A stretch of 39,890 nt of DNA from an uncultured Helcococcus sp. (GCA_937926545.1 CALAZW010000012.1:1-39890), one strand, 5' to 3'; counted from the first letter of the stretch, positions 1 through 7,808 are shown. Notes: generated by a model from the letters alone, not told the origin. Program-made: numbers and translations.

Positions 1-408
1 TTATTTGAAGAATTTTTCCAAGATTTTAATAGGCAAAAGGCCAGTGAGCTTTTAGGTTTTATGAAATTGGAAGAGGATATGAAGGTGGGATCCATGTCCA
101 AGGGGATGAAGGAAAAGTTACACTTGACCTTGATCTTATCCAGAGAGGCCAAACTCTATATTATAGATGAGCCCATATCTGGAGTGGACCTGGTAACTAG
201 AGACCAGATTTTAGAGGCTATCTTGTCCAATATAGATGAGGATAAGAGTATGATTATAACTACTCACTTAGTAAGTGATATGGAAAGAATCTTTGATGAT
301 GTTGCCTTTTTATCAGATGGTGAAATTGTTCTATATGCAAATGCAGAAGACCTTAGAATGGATAAAAACATGCAAATTACAGATATCTATAGAGAGATTT
401 TTGGATAG
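1..408 (+). CDS. ABC transporter ATP-binding protein, C-terminal part (5' truncated by window edge)
   Basis: The reading frame is open from base 1 and runs to a stop at 408, so the N-terminal part with Walker A lies outside the window. Visible motifs are a degenerate signature (SMSKGMKEKL), Walker B with its glutamate and D-loop (LYIIDEPISGVD) and the H-loop histidine (ITTHLVSD). This arrangement is typical of ATPases that power ABC-2 type exporters of the YtrB/CcmA kind. The next gene, 8 bases downstream, is its likely membrane partner. The substrate cannot be read from the sequence. The ATG at 61 is internal, because the frame extends upstream with conserved-looking sequence. Confidence 0.9.
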   Translation, partial: LFEEFFQDFNRQKASELLGFMKLEEDMKVGSMSKGMKEKLHLTLILSREAKLYIIDEPISGVDLVTRDQILEAILSNIDEDKSMIITTHLVSDMERIFDDVAFLSDGEIVLYANAEDLRMDKNMQITDIYREIFG

Positions 409-416
409 GTGGTAAA

Positions 417-1247
417 ATGAAAAGTTTAATAAAATATGAATTTAGAAATACAAAAAAGAATATTTTTTATATAGGCCTGGTAGGAATGGTCATATCCCTT
501 ATTATCCAGTGGAGTTTGGCAGGAAATGTAGGAAATAAAGCGGGGGAAGTTCAAGTTAATCAAGGAGGGTTTTACTTTAGTTCCAGTAGTTTTGGTGGAA
601 GTTTGATGGTAATCAAGGGAATTCTCTTGGCCATATCCATTTTTTCTATTTTTGGAATTCTTCTGGCCTTCTTTATTAGTATGGCCCATATGATGAAGAA
701 GGATCTTTATACAGAAAGAGGCTATTTAACCTTTGCCCTTCCAGTAAATGGCTATGAAATAATTGGAGCCAAGCTTATAGTTTCTATAATTTGGACCTTG
801 TTTTTAATTGTTTTGGCCCTGGTTTGGAACTTTATCTTAAGCATGGTCTTGTTTGGTTTTTCCTGGTCAGATGTCCAAGTCTTTTGGGATAGGTTTATTA
901 GTGGAAACTTTTTAAATATAGATCTATTTAAGTCAGGAATAAAGAGCTTTATAAATATTATTCTAGGATCAGCCTTTTCTATTCTTATGATTTATTTGGC
1001 CCTAATAAGCGATAAAATTATTAGGAAAAGAACTACAGCCGGTGGCTTTTGGATAATCATTTTATTTATATATAATTTTATATATGACAGTTTATTAACT
1101 TTGATATATAATAGTATATATGGTTATACGAGAGGGAATATTCTAGAGATAGGATTTTCCAATGTGGGTATAGCTATAAACCTAATTTCGGTGATAATTC
1201 TATTCATTGTGAATTCTTATTTAATAGAAAAGAAGGTAGAGATTTAA
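417..1247 (+). CDS. ABC-2 type transporter permease
   Basis: A 276-residue hydrophobic protein with about six predicted membrane segments: near residues 15-35, 60-90, 110-145, 175-200, 210-230 and 245-270. It begins MKSLIKYEFRNTKKN, a typical cytosolic N-terminus of ABC-2 permeases. It follows the ATPase gene by 8 bases with an AGGTGG ribosome site, so the two are probably co-transcribed and form one exporter. A hairpin terminator overlaps the last codons. Family assignment rests on topology and context. The substrate is unknown. Confidence 0.8.
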   Translation: MKSLIKYEFRNTKKNIFYIGLVGMVISLIIQWSLAGNVGNKAGEVQVNQGGFYFSSSSFGGSLMVIKGILLAISIFSIFGILLAFFISMAHMMKKDLYTERGYLTFALPVNGYEIIGAKLIVSIIWTLFLIVLALVWNFILSMVLFGFSWSDVQVFWDRFISGNFLNIDLFKSGIKSFINIILGSAFSILMIYLALISDKIIRKRTTAGGFWIIILFIYNFIYDSLLTLIYNSIYGYTRGNILEIGFSNVGIAINLISVIILFIVNSYLIEKKVEI

Positions 1248-1261
1248 TCTACCTTCTTTTT
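1228..1261. terminator. Bidirectional intrinsic terminator
   Basis: AGAAGGTAGA and TCTACCTTCT form a long stem around the permease stop codon, flanked by A-runs on one side and T-runs on the other. It can end the ABC operon (plus) and the convergent carbamate kinase gene (minus). Confidence 0.85.
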
Positions 1262-1281
1262 ATTTATCTTTTTTATTTATC

Positions 1282-2196
1282 TTATTTTTCTATTAGGGTT
1301 CCAGTTTGGTGCTTGAAACCTTCTTCAGCTTTTGCCAAAGAAGTTATGATTGCTTTTTTTCTAGGGTTATTTTCAATAAAGCCTATGCAGGCTTCAACCT
1401 TAGGAAGCATGGAGCCGGGTAGGAAGTGGCCTTCATCCCTATATTGTTTTGCCTGGTCCAAGGTCATATGGTCCAGCCAAACCTGGTCTTTTTTATTAAA
1501 GTTTAGGGCAACGTGTTCTACAGCTGTTAGAATCATCAGCATGTCTGCCCCTATTAGTTCAGCTAGTTTTGCTGAAGCAAAGTCCTTGTCTATAACGCTG
1601 GCCAGGCCAGAATAGGAGGAGTTTTTATCCACTACAGGAATACCTCCACCGCCAGTGGCAATTATTATATTGTCTTGGGACAGGTCTTTTATTAGGTCTT
1701 TTTCTATTATATCTATAGGTTTAGGGGAGGCAACAGCCCTTCTATACCCCCTGCCAGCATCTTCCATCATAAAAAAGCCCTTATCTCTTTCCAACTCTTC
1801 CGCTTCTTCCTTAGTAAAGTAAGAACCAATAGGTTTTGTTGGATGATCAAAGGCTTTGTCATCTTTATCAACTATAATTTGAGTCACCAAGCTGATAACA
1901 TTTTTATTTATTTGTCTCTTATTTAATTCATTTTTAATAACTTGTTGTAAGTGATAGCCAATATAGCCTTGGCTCATGGCTGTGGCTTCAGGTAGTTCAA
2001 TATTTGGGATTGATGAGTTTTCCTCAAAGGCTTTTAAGATCATTCCAACCTGAGGTCCATTACCATGACTGATAACTATTTCATGTCCTTTTTCAATTAA
2101 ATTAACTATAGGGCCCATATTATCTGTTAAAAGTTGTAATTGTTCTTCAAAACTATTTCCTAGGGCATTTCCGCCTAGAGCAATAACTATTTTCAT
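1282..2196 (-). CDS. arcC: Carbamate kinase
   Basis: The 304-residue product has the amino acid kinase fold signature: MKIVIALGGNALG at the N-terminus, then SHGNGPQVG near residue 43, with GGGGIPVV and the DKDFASAKLAELIGAD segment later. Carbamate kinase makes ATP from carbamoyl phosphate and ADP at the end of arginine deiminase or related fermentations. Length matches the family (about 310). No arcA or arcB lies in the window, so the carbamoyl phosphate source is not visible. The start has a strong AGGAGG site, and a promoter lies about 40-70 bases upstream. The gene is transcribed alone. Confidence 0.95.
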   Translation of the reverse strand: MKIVIALGGNALGNSFEEQLQLLTDNMGPIVNLIEKGHEIVISHGNGPQVGMILKAFEENSSIPNIELPEATAMSQGYIGYHLQQVIKNELNKRQINKNVISLVTQIIVDKDDKAFDHPTKPIGSYFTKEEAEELERDKGFFMMEDAGRGYRRAVASPKPIDIIEKDLIKDLSQDNIIIATGGGGIPVVDKNSSYSGLASVIDKDFASAKLAELIGADMLMILTAVEHVALNFNKKDQVWLDHMTLDQAKQYRDEGHFLPGSMLPKVEACIGFIENNPRKKAIITSLAKAEEGFKHQTGTLIEK

Positions 2197-2235
2197 AAGA
2201 TCCTCCTAAATATATGGATTTTTATTAATCAACTC

Positions 2236-2264
2236 ATTCTAATCCTTTTAGAAAGAAAAATCAA
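2236..2264 (-). promoter_or_regulatory. Sigma-A-type promoter of arcC
   Basis: On the minus strand, -35 TTGATT (2259-2264) and -10 TAGAAT (2236-2241) are separated by 17 bases, placing transcription start about 30-35 bases before the arcC start codon. Confidence 0.65.
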
Positions 2265-2350
2265 ATAAAAATTCTAAAAAATGACTGGTGGTTAATTTCT
2301 TGACAAATGTTACAAAAATTAAAGAATTAGGTCTTAAATGGTTATTTTTT

Positions 2351-2379
2351 TTGATATTCACTAAATAAAGTACTATAAT
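2351..2379 (+). promoter_or_regulatory. Sigma-A-type promoter for the DUF975 leader
   Basis: -35 TTGATA (2351-2356), 17-base spacer, -10 TATAAT (2374-2379). Expected start is near 2384-2387, at the first base of a hairpin. The spacer contains TCACTAAATAAAGTA, also present in a carD promoter at 14450-14464. Confidence 0.8.
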
Positions 2380-2383
2380 GCAA

Positions 2384-2490
2384 GGGAATGATAGGGTTCT
2401 GATCAAATTCTATCATCTCCCAATAATATTTTGTATTATTGATTGCTACGATACTTTACAAAAGGAAAACCAGCTAAGGCTGGTTTTTCT
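2384..2490 (+). ncRNA. Candidate structured leader or small RNA ending in an intrinsic terminator
   Basis: The predicted transcript opens with a hairpin: GGGA-TGATAG (2384-2394) pairs with CTATCA-TCCC (2410-2421). A second hairpin follows (AATAATA 2422-2428 with TATTATT 2434-2440). The unit ends in a clear terminator, AAAACCAGC-TAAG-GCTGGTTTT (2466-2488). The next start codon is at 2534. This is either an attenuator/riboswitch for the DUF975 gene or a free small RNA of about 105 nt. I compared it from memory with TPP, purine, preQ1, fluoride, SAM and T-box consensus sequences and saw no match. Confidence 0.5.
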
Positions 2491-2533
2491 TGTTTTAAAC
2501 CAAAATGGGTATAAATATAAAAAGGAGGTAGAC

Positions 2534-3349
2534 ATGTACAAGAAAATTAATAGACAAAATATTTATGAAAGAACCGAAGAGATGATAGAAGGCAAAAGAG
2601 GCAGTATTTTTATAGGCTATATTATAGTTAGACTTATTCCAGCCCTAATTTCTTTTTTTGGGATATCCAGTATGCTAAAGAGTTTATTTATTAGTTCCTA
2701 TATGAGTGATGCCATGATTTTTGCCAGTTTGCTTAAGTTGATAGCCTTTGGACCTATTTTATTTATAGTCCTGGCCTTGGCCAAGCTTTTGGAATCAGGA
2801 CTTCAAATAGAGGTTTACAAGTATAGTTTGGATGGGAAGTTTCATCTAGGATCCATCTTTACTAATTTTTCCAACCACTTATTAAAGATAGTTTTATATT
2901 CTTTAATGATGGGAGCCCTTAGCTTTATCTTGAACTTAATTCCAGCCATAGGTTGGATCTTGGCCCTAATAGCCAGCTATTTATTTAGTCTGACAATATT
3001 TGTCTTGGTAGACAGGCCAGAAGATGACATAGTGGAAAACTTTAAGACCAGTTATAGGATGATGAAGGACAATGTCTTAAACTTATTTTTAATCAGGATT
3101 AAATATGCCTGGCCAATTATTTTAGGTTACTTTGTTCTGGGCTTTGGAGGTTTGAACTTGGGAATAAACTCCCTGGATTCTTCTACTTTTTTCGCCTTTC
3201 TAGGATGGATTTTATTTATTCTAGGCCTGGCTTTGGTAATATATTTTACCTATAAAAACATAACATCAAGAATGATGGCAGAGGCTGTTTTATACGGTGA
3301 AATAAAAAATGAAGATGATGAAGAAGTTTACTATAGCTATGAAGATTAA
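2534..3349 (+). CDS. DUF975 family integral membrane protein
   Basis: I chose the ATG at 2534 (271 residues) because AAAGGAGG ends 8 bases before it. An upstream in-frame ATG at 2378 lies at the promoter -10 and would be translated through the terminator hairpin. The N-terminus (MYKKINRQNIYERTEEMIEG) followed by several hydrophobic segments, with a central region ending in a paired helix and an acidic cytosolic tail (NEDDEEVYYSYED), fits the DUF975 family. These proteins have no settled function. It is monocistronic, between a leader RNA and a convergent terminator. Confidence 0.75.
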   Translation: MYKKINRQNIYERTEEMIEGKRGSIFIGYIIVRLIPALISFFGISSMLKSLFISSYMSDAMIFASLLKLIAFGPILFIVLALAKLLESGLQIEVYKYSLDGKFHLGSIFTNFSNHLLKIVLYSLMMGALSFILNLIPAIGWILALIASYLFSLTIFVLVDRPEDDIVENFKTSYRMMKDNVLNLFLIRIKYAWPIILGYFVLGFGGLNLGINSLDSSTFFAFLGWILFILGLALVIYFTYKNITSRMMAEAVLYGEIKNEDDEEVYYSYED

Positions 3350-3368
3350 ATAAGGGTTCAAAATAAAG

Positions 3369-3400
3369 AAAACCCAGTAGATTTTGTCTACTGGGTTTAT
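3369..3400. terminator. Bidirectional intrinsic terminator
   Basis: AACCCAGTAGA (3371-3381) pairs with TCTACTGGGTT (3387-3397), with A- and T-rich flanks. It separates the convergent DUF975 and baeRF genes. Confidence 0.9.
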
Positions 3401-3405
3401 TGTAT

Positions 3406-4500
3406 TTAGAATCTTAGGATGGCCCTTACCATATCTGAGTCCATCAAGTCTTCATTCTTACTAGTAACCACGTCTCCGCCTGACTTTAAGGTTTCCACTA
3501 TGGCCCTGTTAATTAATTTGAAATCATCCCTGTTAAAGTATTGGCTTTCAATTCTTTCATTGATAAGCTCATTTACCACAAGCATGTTTATTCTTCCTTC
3601 CCTGCTGGCCTTTTCTATATCCTTAACACTATTTAAGGCCAAGTTTTTTTGGCTGTTGGCATGGTAGGATCTTATAAGGACTTTTTCCCTTTCTAAGATT
3701 TCTGCTTCCACATACCTATCAACTGTATTGATAAGGTCTTCTTCTGTTAAGTTATTAAAAGGCTTGTTTACCATCTTTACTATATTTAAGTTTTTATTAA
3801 AATTATTAAAGGCATTAATGTTTTCATTTAAGCCTATAAGTATGATGGGTTTGTCCTTGCCAAATTCTTTTAATAGGACATCATTTATATATCTAAAGAA
3901 TCTTTCCCTATCTTTTTCTTTACCTTCTGCAGAGGTATTTTGTCCATAGTAGAAAGAGTCTCCACTGGCCCTACTGGTAGCACCCAAGGTAGAGTCACTG
4001 TCAAGGTCATCATATAGATCCTTGAAGTTTGTATGTACTTCTTCAGGTAAAATATATTTTTCGACCCTCTTGCTCAAGTAATTATAGACCATAAATTTAT
4101 CCCTGGCCAGGTCCACTAAAACCGGCTTATTTATATATCGTCTATTTTTCAATAGAGGTAGCAGATAGAAATGCTCATCTATGGTATAAAGTGTTTTTGG
4201 ACTTTCATACATCTCATAAATTTTTATGTCATCCTTACCTACAAATACTGCCAGTCCCTCATTGGTGTGGGCCCAGAAGTAGGAATCGTCAACTAAATCT
4301 CTTAACCTGTCAGATAATAAAGCAGTCTTATGTTCTTTTAATTCTTTATCGGCCTTAGCTAGTAAGTTCTTAAAAACTAAAGCGTCAGATTTGTTATCTG
4401 GTAAGCTCTTGTGAGTATCATGGTAAATACTTACTAGGTAATCATCTTTAATAAGTAGTTGGTCAAAACTTTCCAAATTTTTAATTTTTTCATATGCCAT
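3406..4500 (-). CDS. Bacterial eRF1-like (baeRF) family protein, possible ribosome-rescue factor
   Basis: The 364-residue protein has the pattern of the bacterial archaeo-eukaryotic release factor superfamily: an early beta strand with a short motif (LVSIYHDTHK, near residues 22-31), an amphipathic helix with KNLLAKADKEL, a middle RNase H-like region where VLVDLARDKF and ILIGLNENI would be core strands, and an L7Ae-like end with ASREGRINMLVVNE (a loop usually written as G.v..L.v). In known relatives these domains are taken to act at the ribosomal decoding and peptidyl-transfer sites. Family 3 or 6 is likely, but I cannot separate them by eye. The gene stands alone, with an AGGAGG ribosome site and divergent from an ABC exporter operon. 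Confidence 0.65.
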   Translation of the reverse strand: MAYEKIKNLESFDQLLIKDDYLVSIYHDTHKSLPDNKSDALVFKNLLAKADKELKEHKTALLSDRLRDLVDDSYFWAHTNEGLAVFVGKDDIKIYEMYESPKTLYTIDEHFYLLPLLKNRRYINKPVLVDLARDKFMVYNYLSKRVEKYILPEEVHTNFKDLYDDLDSDSTLGATSRASGDSFYYGQNTSAEGKEKDRERFFRYINDVLLKEFGKDKPIILIGLNENINAFNNFNKNLNIVKMVNKPFNNLTEEDLINTVDRYVEAEILEREKVLIRSYHANSQKNLALNSVKDIEKASREGRINMLVVNELINERIESQYFNRDDFKLINRAIVETLKSGGDVVTSKNEDLMDSDMVRAILRF

Positions 4501-4574
4501 TATATCATCCTCCTATTCGAACATCTGCTTCTATCCTATTTTTACCCATAAAAGTAAGATGATAAACTATCGGC

Positions 4575-4603
4575 TTGACAAATTAAAAAAACAGTTGTAA
4601 GAT
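4575..4603 (+). promoter_or_regulatory. Sigma-A-type promoter of the second ABC operon
   Basis: -35 TTGACA (4575-4580), 17-base spacer, -10 TAAGAT (4598-4603). Transcription should start inside the inverted repeat that follows. Confidence 0.8.
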
Positions 4604-4605
4604 AC

Positions 4606-4631
4606 TAGTGTATTAATTAAACAGTACACTA
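4606..4631 (+). promoter_or_regulatory. Operator-like inverted repeat (GntR/YtrA style)
   Basis: Perfect 7-base arms TAGTGTA (4606-4612) and TACACTA (4625-4631) are separated by 12 AT-rich bases. The element spans the expected transcription start, and its last base touches the AAGGAGG ribosome site. GntR-family YtrA-type repressors of ABC-2 operons bind sites with GTGTA/TACAC arms, so a repressor site is a reasonable inference. No such regulator is encoded in the window. Confidence 0.55.
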
Positions 4632-4642
4632 AGGAGGAAGAG

Positions 4643-5536
4643 ATGGTAGCAGTAGAATTAAAAAATGTAAGTAAGGATTATGGACGCTTTAAAGCCGTAA
4701 GGCAGGTGGACTTAAAAGTAGAAAAAAATGATATATATGGTTTGATAGGAAGAAATGGGGCAGGAAAGACAACTATCTTTAAGCTTATTCTAGGCCTATC
4801 TCCCTTGACTGAGGGGGAGATTTTAATCAATGGAAAATCTGGAGGCCAGTTGGCCAAGGAAAAGTCCAAGATAGGTTTTTTCATAGGACAAAACTTTTTT
4901 GACCACCTATCAGCCAGGGAAAATATAGAATACTATAGAAGGCTCAAGGGACTAACAGACAGGTCAGAGACTGACAGGGTCTTAAAAATCGTTGGTCTAT
5001 ATGGGGTGAAAAAGCCCTTTAAGAGTTTTTCCATGGGTATGAAGCAAAGACTGGGTATAGCAAATGCTATTTTAGGAAAACCTGAAATTTTAATCTTGGA
5101 TGAGCCGATAAATGGTCTGGATCCCCAAGGAATCAAGGAAGTTAGGCTTCTTATTAAAAAGTTAAATGAAGAAGAAAAGATGACCATTATTATCTCTTCT
5201 CATATTTTGTCAGAACTGGATGCTGTGGCAGATAAGTTTGGCATTATAAATGAAGGTAGACTGGTAAAAGAGCTTAAGAAGGAAGAACTTTTAAGCTATG
5301 GAGACCAGGTCTACATTAGGGTGGAAGACAAGGAAGGCCTAAGGTCTATTTTAAGGGAAGACTTGGGTCTGGAAAAGGTACTTGAAGAAGGAGACTATTT
5401 AATAGTTGACAATGAGCTAGTTGCAGACAGAAAGGCCTTGACTAAAAAGATTGTGGATAGGAATTTGGGATTGATTGAAATTTATAAGAATAAGGAAAGT
5501 CTAGAAGACTATTACTTTGAAGTTACAGGAGAATAG
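4643..5536 (+). CDS. ABC transporter ATP-binding protein (ABC-2 exporter type)
   Basis: A complete 297-residue ATPase: Walker A GRNGAGKTT near residue 37, Q-loop IGFFIGQNFF, signature FSMGMKQRLGIA near residue 132, Walker B ILILDEPINGLDP, and H-loop SSHILSEL. The final 80 residues form a C-terminal extension common in bacteriocin- or drug-exporting ATPases of the BcrA/YxlF kind. The stop codon is 1 base before the permease start, so translation is coupled. Regulation is probably by the inverted repeat upstream. The substrate is not known; self-protection against peptides is a guess from the family. Confidence 0.9.
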   Translation: MVAVELKNVSKDYGRFKAVRQVDLKVEKNDIYGLIGRNGAGKTTIFKLILGLSPLTEGEILINGKSGGQLAKEKSKIGFFIGQNFFDHLSARENIEYYRRLKGLTDRSETDRVLKIVGLYGVKKPFKSFSMGMKQRLGIANAILGKPEILILDEPINGLDPQGIKEVRLLIKKLNEEEKMTIIISSHILSELDAVADKFGIINEGRLVKELKKEELLSYGDQVYIRVEDKEGLRSILREDLGLEKVLEEGDYLIVDNELVADRKALTKKIVDRNLGLIEIYKNKESLEDYYFEVTGE

Positions 5537-5537
5537 G

Positions 5538-6284
5538 ATGATAAATTATATTAGAGCGGATTTATATAGGATTTTTAAAGATAAGAAATTTATAGCCACC
5601 CTGGCCCTTTATGTGGCTCTTTTCATGGGTTTTGTTTATATGGGCCAAAAGAATTTTCAAGTGGCCATGGATGTGGTTAACTTTGTCAATATACTAGTTA
5701 GGTTAAGCTTTCTTTATGTGGGCATACTTATTTTTTATCTTGTCTATGGTATGGAATTAAAGGCCAAGACCTCCCATCAAGTTTTAGCCAGAGGAATGGG
5801 CAGGTGGAAGCTAATCTTGTCCAAGCTGATAGTCTTGGTCACAATGCTTGGCTTTATGTTTATAGGTCTATTTTTAACAGTCTATATGGCCAGTATTTTT
5901 CTAGGAGTTGCCTTAGATGGAGAGGCCATGAAGGTCTTGACCTATAATATTTTGACGGAATTTGTTAAGAGTTTAGTGTATTTTTCCTTGACTTCAATTT
6001 TTGTTTTCAAAAGTGAAAACCCAGTTATGGGCATGAGTGCCTATGTTTTATTAGCATCGGGGATTATAGGTTCTTTAATGGGAATCATTTTAAACTCCTC
6101 CTTGGTGGTTAGAGTAATAGGAGATCAGTCTAGGTTTTTAGTGGCAGCCCTATCAAATAACTTTCTACAAGTTTTAATGACAGGAAAGGGGGCCATGGAG
6201 GTTCTACCAGCCCTGGGACTTTATTTGGTCCTAGCCAATCTTTTGGCCATGGTCCTTTATAGGAAAAGTGAATTGGAATTTTAA
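5538..6284 (+). CDS. ABC-2 type permease, partner of the preceding ATPase
   Basis: I placed the start at the ATG at 5538 (248 residues, MINYIRADLYRIFKDKKF), just after the upstream stop and behind AGGAGAATAGG. The longer reading from 5517 overlaps the previous gene and lacks a ribosome site. N-RADLYRIFKDKKF is a common opening of ABC-2 subunits. About six hydrophobic segments follow, near residues 20-37, 50-75, 95-125, 140-160, 168-190 and 220-242. It should form the membrane channel with the ATPase. Confidence 0.85.
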   Translation: MINYIRADLYRIFKDKKFIATLALYVALFMGFVYMGQKNFQVAMDVVNFVNILVRLSFLYVGILIFYLVYGMELKAKTSHQVLARGMGRWKLILSKLIVLVTMLGFMFIGLFLTVYMASIFLGVALDGEAMKVLTYNILTEFVKSLVYFSLTSIFVFKSENPVMGMSAYVLLASGIIGSLMGIILNSSLVVRVIGDQSRFLVAALSNNFLQVLMTGKGAMEVLPALGLYLVLANLLAMVLYRKSELEF

Positions 6285-6308
6285 GAAAAGTTAAGAGGAG
6301 AAAGAAAA

Positions 6309-6677
6309 ATGAAAAAGAAGATAGTTATGGTTATTATTTTAGCCCTTCTAGTTGGAGGCTTTACCAAGGGCAAGGCCTATTATGAAGATAGGTATCTAGG
6401 ACAAACCTACTATGGAAAGATTCCAGAAGATCAAGATATGACCTATAAGATGCAATACAGTGATGACAAGAAACCTATAGGCCCTGCCATAAGCTATGAG
6501 CTGGACGTTTACAATGACCAGGAAAAAAGGCGGGTTAGCTTTGAAAGATATAGGGGCAGTGACTATTTTAAGCCTGGAGACTATATAGAGGTAAGTGCCA
6601 GTAGGCAAATATCACTTGGTGAAAAATTAGTAGATAAAAAACAAATTAGTGAAGAACTTCTAAGGAAGATAAATTAA
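6309..6677 (+). CDS. YxeA-like (DUF1093) secreted or membrane-anchored small protein
   Basis: The 122-residue protein has an N-terminal signal or anchor (residues 4-25), then the YxeA pattern: YYGKIPED, a YELDVYNDQEKRR strand pair, SFERYRGSDYFKPGDYIEVSA and a terminal segment (KQISEELLRKI) that resembles the family ending. In Bacillus subtilis yxeA follows the yxdLM peptide-responsive ABC transporter. Here it likewise closes an ABC operon, 24 bases after the permease and before a terminator. Its molecular role is unknown. A part in sensing or resisting membrane-active peptides is inference from context. Confidence 0.7.
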   Translation: MKKKIVMVIILALLVGGFTKGKAYYEDRYLGQTYYGKIPEDQDMTYKMQYSDDKKPIGPAISYELDVYNDQEKRRVSFERYRGSDYFKPGDYIEVSASRQISLGEKLVDKKQISEELLRKIN

Positions 6678-6678
6678 A

Positions 6679-6702
6679 AGGTGTCCAAGACACCTTTTTT
6701 TC
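6679..6702 (+). terminator. Intrinsic terminator
   Basis: AGGTGTC-CAA-GACACCT (6679-6695) followed by a T-run. It ends the ABC/YxeA operon. Confidence 0.92.
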
Positions 6703-6759
6703 TATTAATAATCAGGCCAATATGGTACATTATTTATAGGAAAGTTATAGGAGGTTATT

Positions 6760-7728
6760 ATGAAAATACTAGTTTTTAATGCAAAAGATAGTGAAATGGA
6801 ATATTTAAAGGAATGGGCCCAAAGAAATAAGGTTCAATTGGACTATAGGACCTATTCTCTTAAGAAGGATAATTTGGATGAAATAGAAGGCTATGACTCC
6901 ATTTGCCTACACCAATCCAAACACCTTAAAGATGAAGAAATCTACAAGGGCTTGGCCAAGTATAAGATGAACCACATTGCTACCAGGTCAATAGGGGTGG
7001 ATATGTTTGACTTTGACTTGGCTAAAAAATATGGCATAGAAATTTATAATACAGCAGGCTACTCACCATCAGCAGTGGCAGAGTATTCACTTATGTTAGG
7101 TCTAATGTTGGTTAGAAATTATAAGAAGACCATGAGGGCCATGGATGACAGAAGTTTTGCACCCAAGTTGGACTTTTTAGGAAGGGAAATAGGATCTATG
7201 ACCGTGGGAGTTATAGGTCTTGGGAATATTGGTATGACGGCTGCTAAAAAATGGCATGGTTTGGGGGCCAAGGTTATAGGCTACAATAGAAGTCCCAAGG
7301 AAAGTGATTTTGTAGATATGAGAGCTAGCATAGATGAAATCTTTGAAGAGGCAGACCTGGTAAGTCTTCACCTTCCTTTAACGGAAGAAACCTACCATAT
7401 GGTAGATGAGAGAAGGCTATCTTTAATGAAGAAGGGATCCTACCTGGTAAATACCAGCAGGGGAGACTTGGTTGATACCAAGGCTTTAATAGAGGCCTTA
7501 GAGTCAGAACATTTGGCAGGAGCTGGCCTGGATGTTTTAGAGGATGAACTTAGTATTTTTGCCAAGAGAGACTTGACTGAAGAAGAAATAAACAAGCACT
7601 ACTTCGGCCAGTTGGAAAAAATGGACCAGGCCATAGTAACCCAACATATAGCTTATTTTACAGATAATGCAGTTAGGGATATGGTGAATATTAGTTTGGA
7701 TAGTATTTATAAAAATCTTAATAAATAA
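6760..7728 (+). CDS. D-lactate dehydrogenase (D-2-hydroxyacid dehydrogenase family)
   Basis: Converts pyruvate to D-lactate with NADH, or acts on a related 2-keto acid. The 322-residue protein has substrate-domain signature RSIGVDMFD (76-84) and NTAGYSPSAVAE (97-108), nucleotide fold GLGNIG (153-158), and the catalytic triad as Arg234 (NTSRGDLVDT), Glu263 (LDVLEDE) and His296 (VTQHIAYFT). YSP-S-VAE and the H-I-A-[YF]-[FY]-T ending favour D-lactate dehydrogenase over phosphoglycerate or formate dehydrogenases. A VanH-type role is possible, but no van genes are present. It is a single gene between two terminators with an AGGAGG site. Confidence 0.88.
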   Translation: MKILVFNAKDSEMEYLKEWAQRNKVQLDYRTYSLKKDNLDEIEGYDSICLHQSKHLKDEEIYKGLAKYKMNHIATRSIGVDMFDFDLAKKYGIEIYNTAGYSPSAVAEYSLMLGLMLVRNYKKTMRAMDDRSFAPKLDFLGREIGSMTVGVIGLGNIGMTAAKKWHGLGAKVIGYNRSPKESDFVDMRASIDEIFEEADLVSLHLPLTEETYHMVDERRLSLMKKGSYLVNTSRGDLVDTKALIEALESEHLAGAGLDVLEDELSIFAKRDLTEEEINKHYFGQLEKMDQAIVTQHIAYFTDNAVRDMVNISLDSIYKNLNK

Positions 7729-7733
7729 TTGAG

Positions 7734-7760
7734 AAACAGTGGGTTTTCCACTGTTTATTT
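7734..7760 (+). terminator. Intrinsic terminator
   Basis: AAACAGTGG (7734-7742) pairs with CCACTGTTT (7748-7756), followed by ATTTG. It ends the D-lactate dehydrogenase gene. Confidence 0.85.
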
Positions 7761-7798
7761 GTATATTTACATAAATGAATGCATAGGATTTCTATTAT

Positions 7799-7808
7799 AT
7801 GTTATAAT
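7799..7808 (+). promoter_or_regulatory. Extended -10 promoter element of the TM2 gene
   Basis: TG-T-TATAAT (TATAAT at 7803-7808) lies 30 bases before the start codon. No good -35 is seen at 17 bases. The same extended form occurs before the methyltransferase gene at 21171-21179. Confidence 0.5.

Noticed and set aside
2384..2465. Fluoride, TPP, preQ1, purine or SAM riboswitch in the DUF975 leader
   Set aside because: The conserved words of these classes are not present, as far as I can recall them. The unit is kept as an unclassified leader.
2378..2533. Upstream extension of the DUF975 gene from an ATG at 2378
   Set aside because: The ATG lies in the -10 box of the promoter, and the frame would read through the leader hairpins and terminator. 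The AAAGGAGG at 2520 fits the start at 2534.
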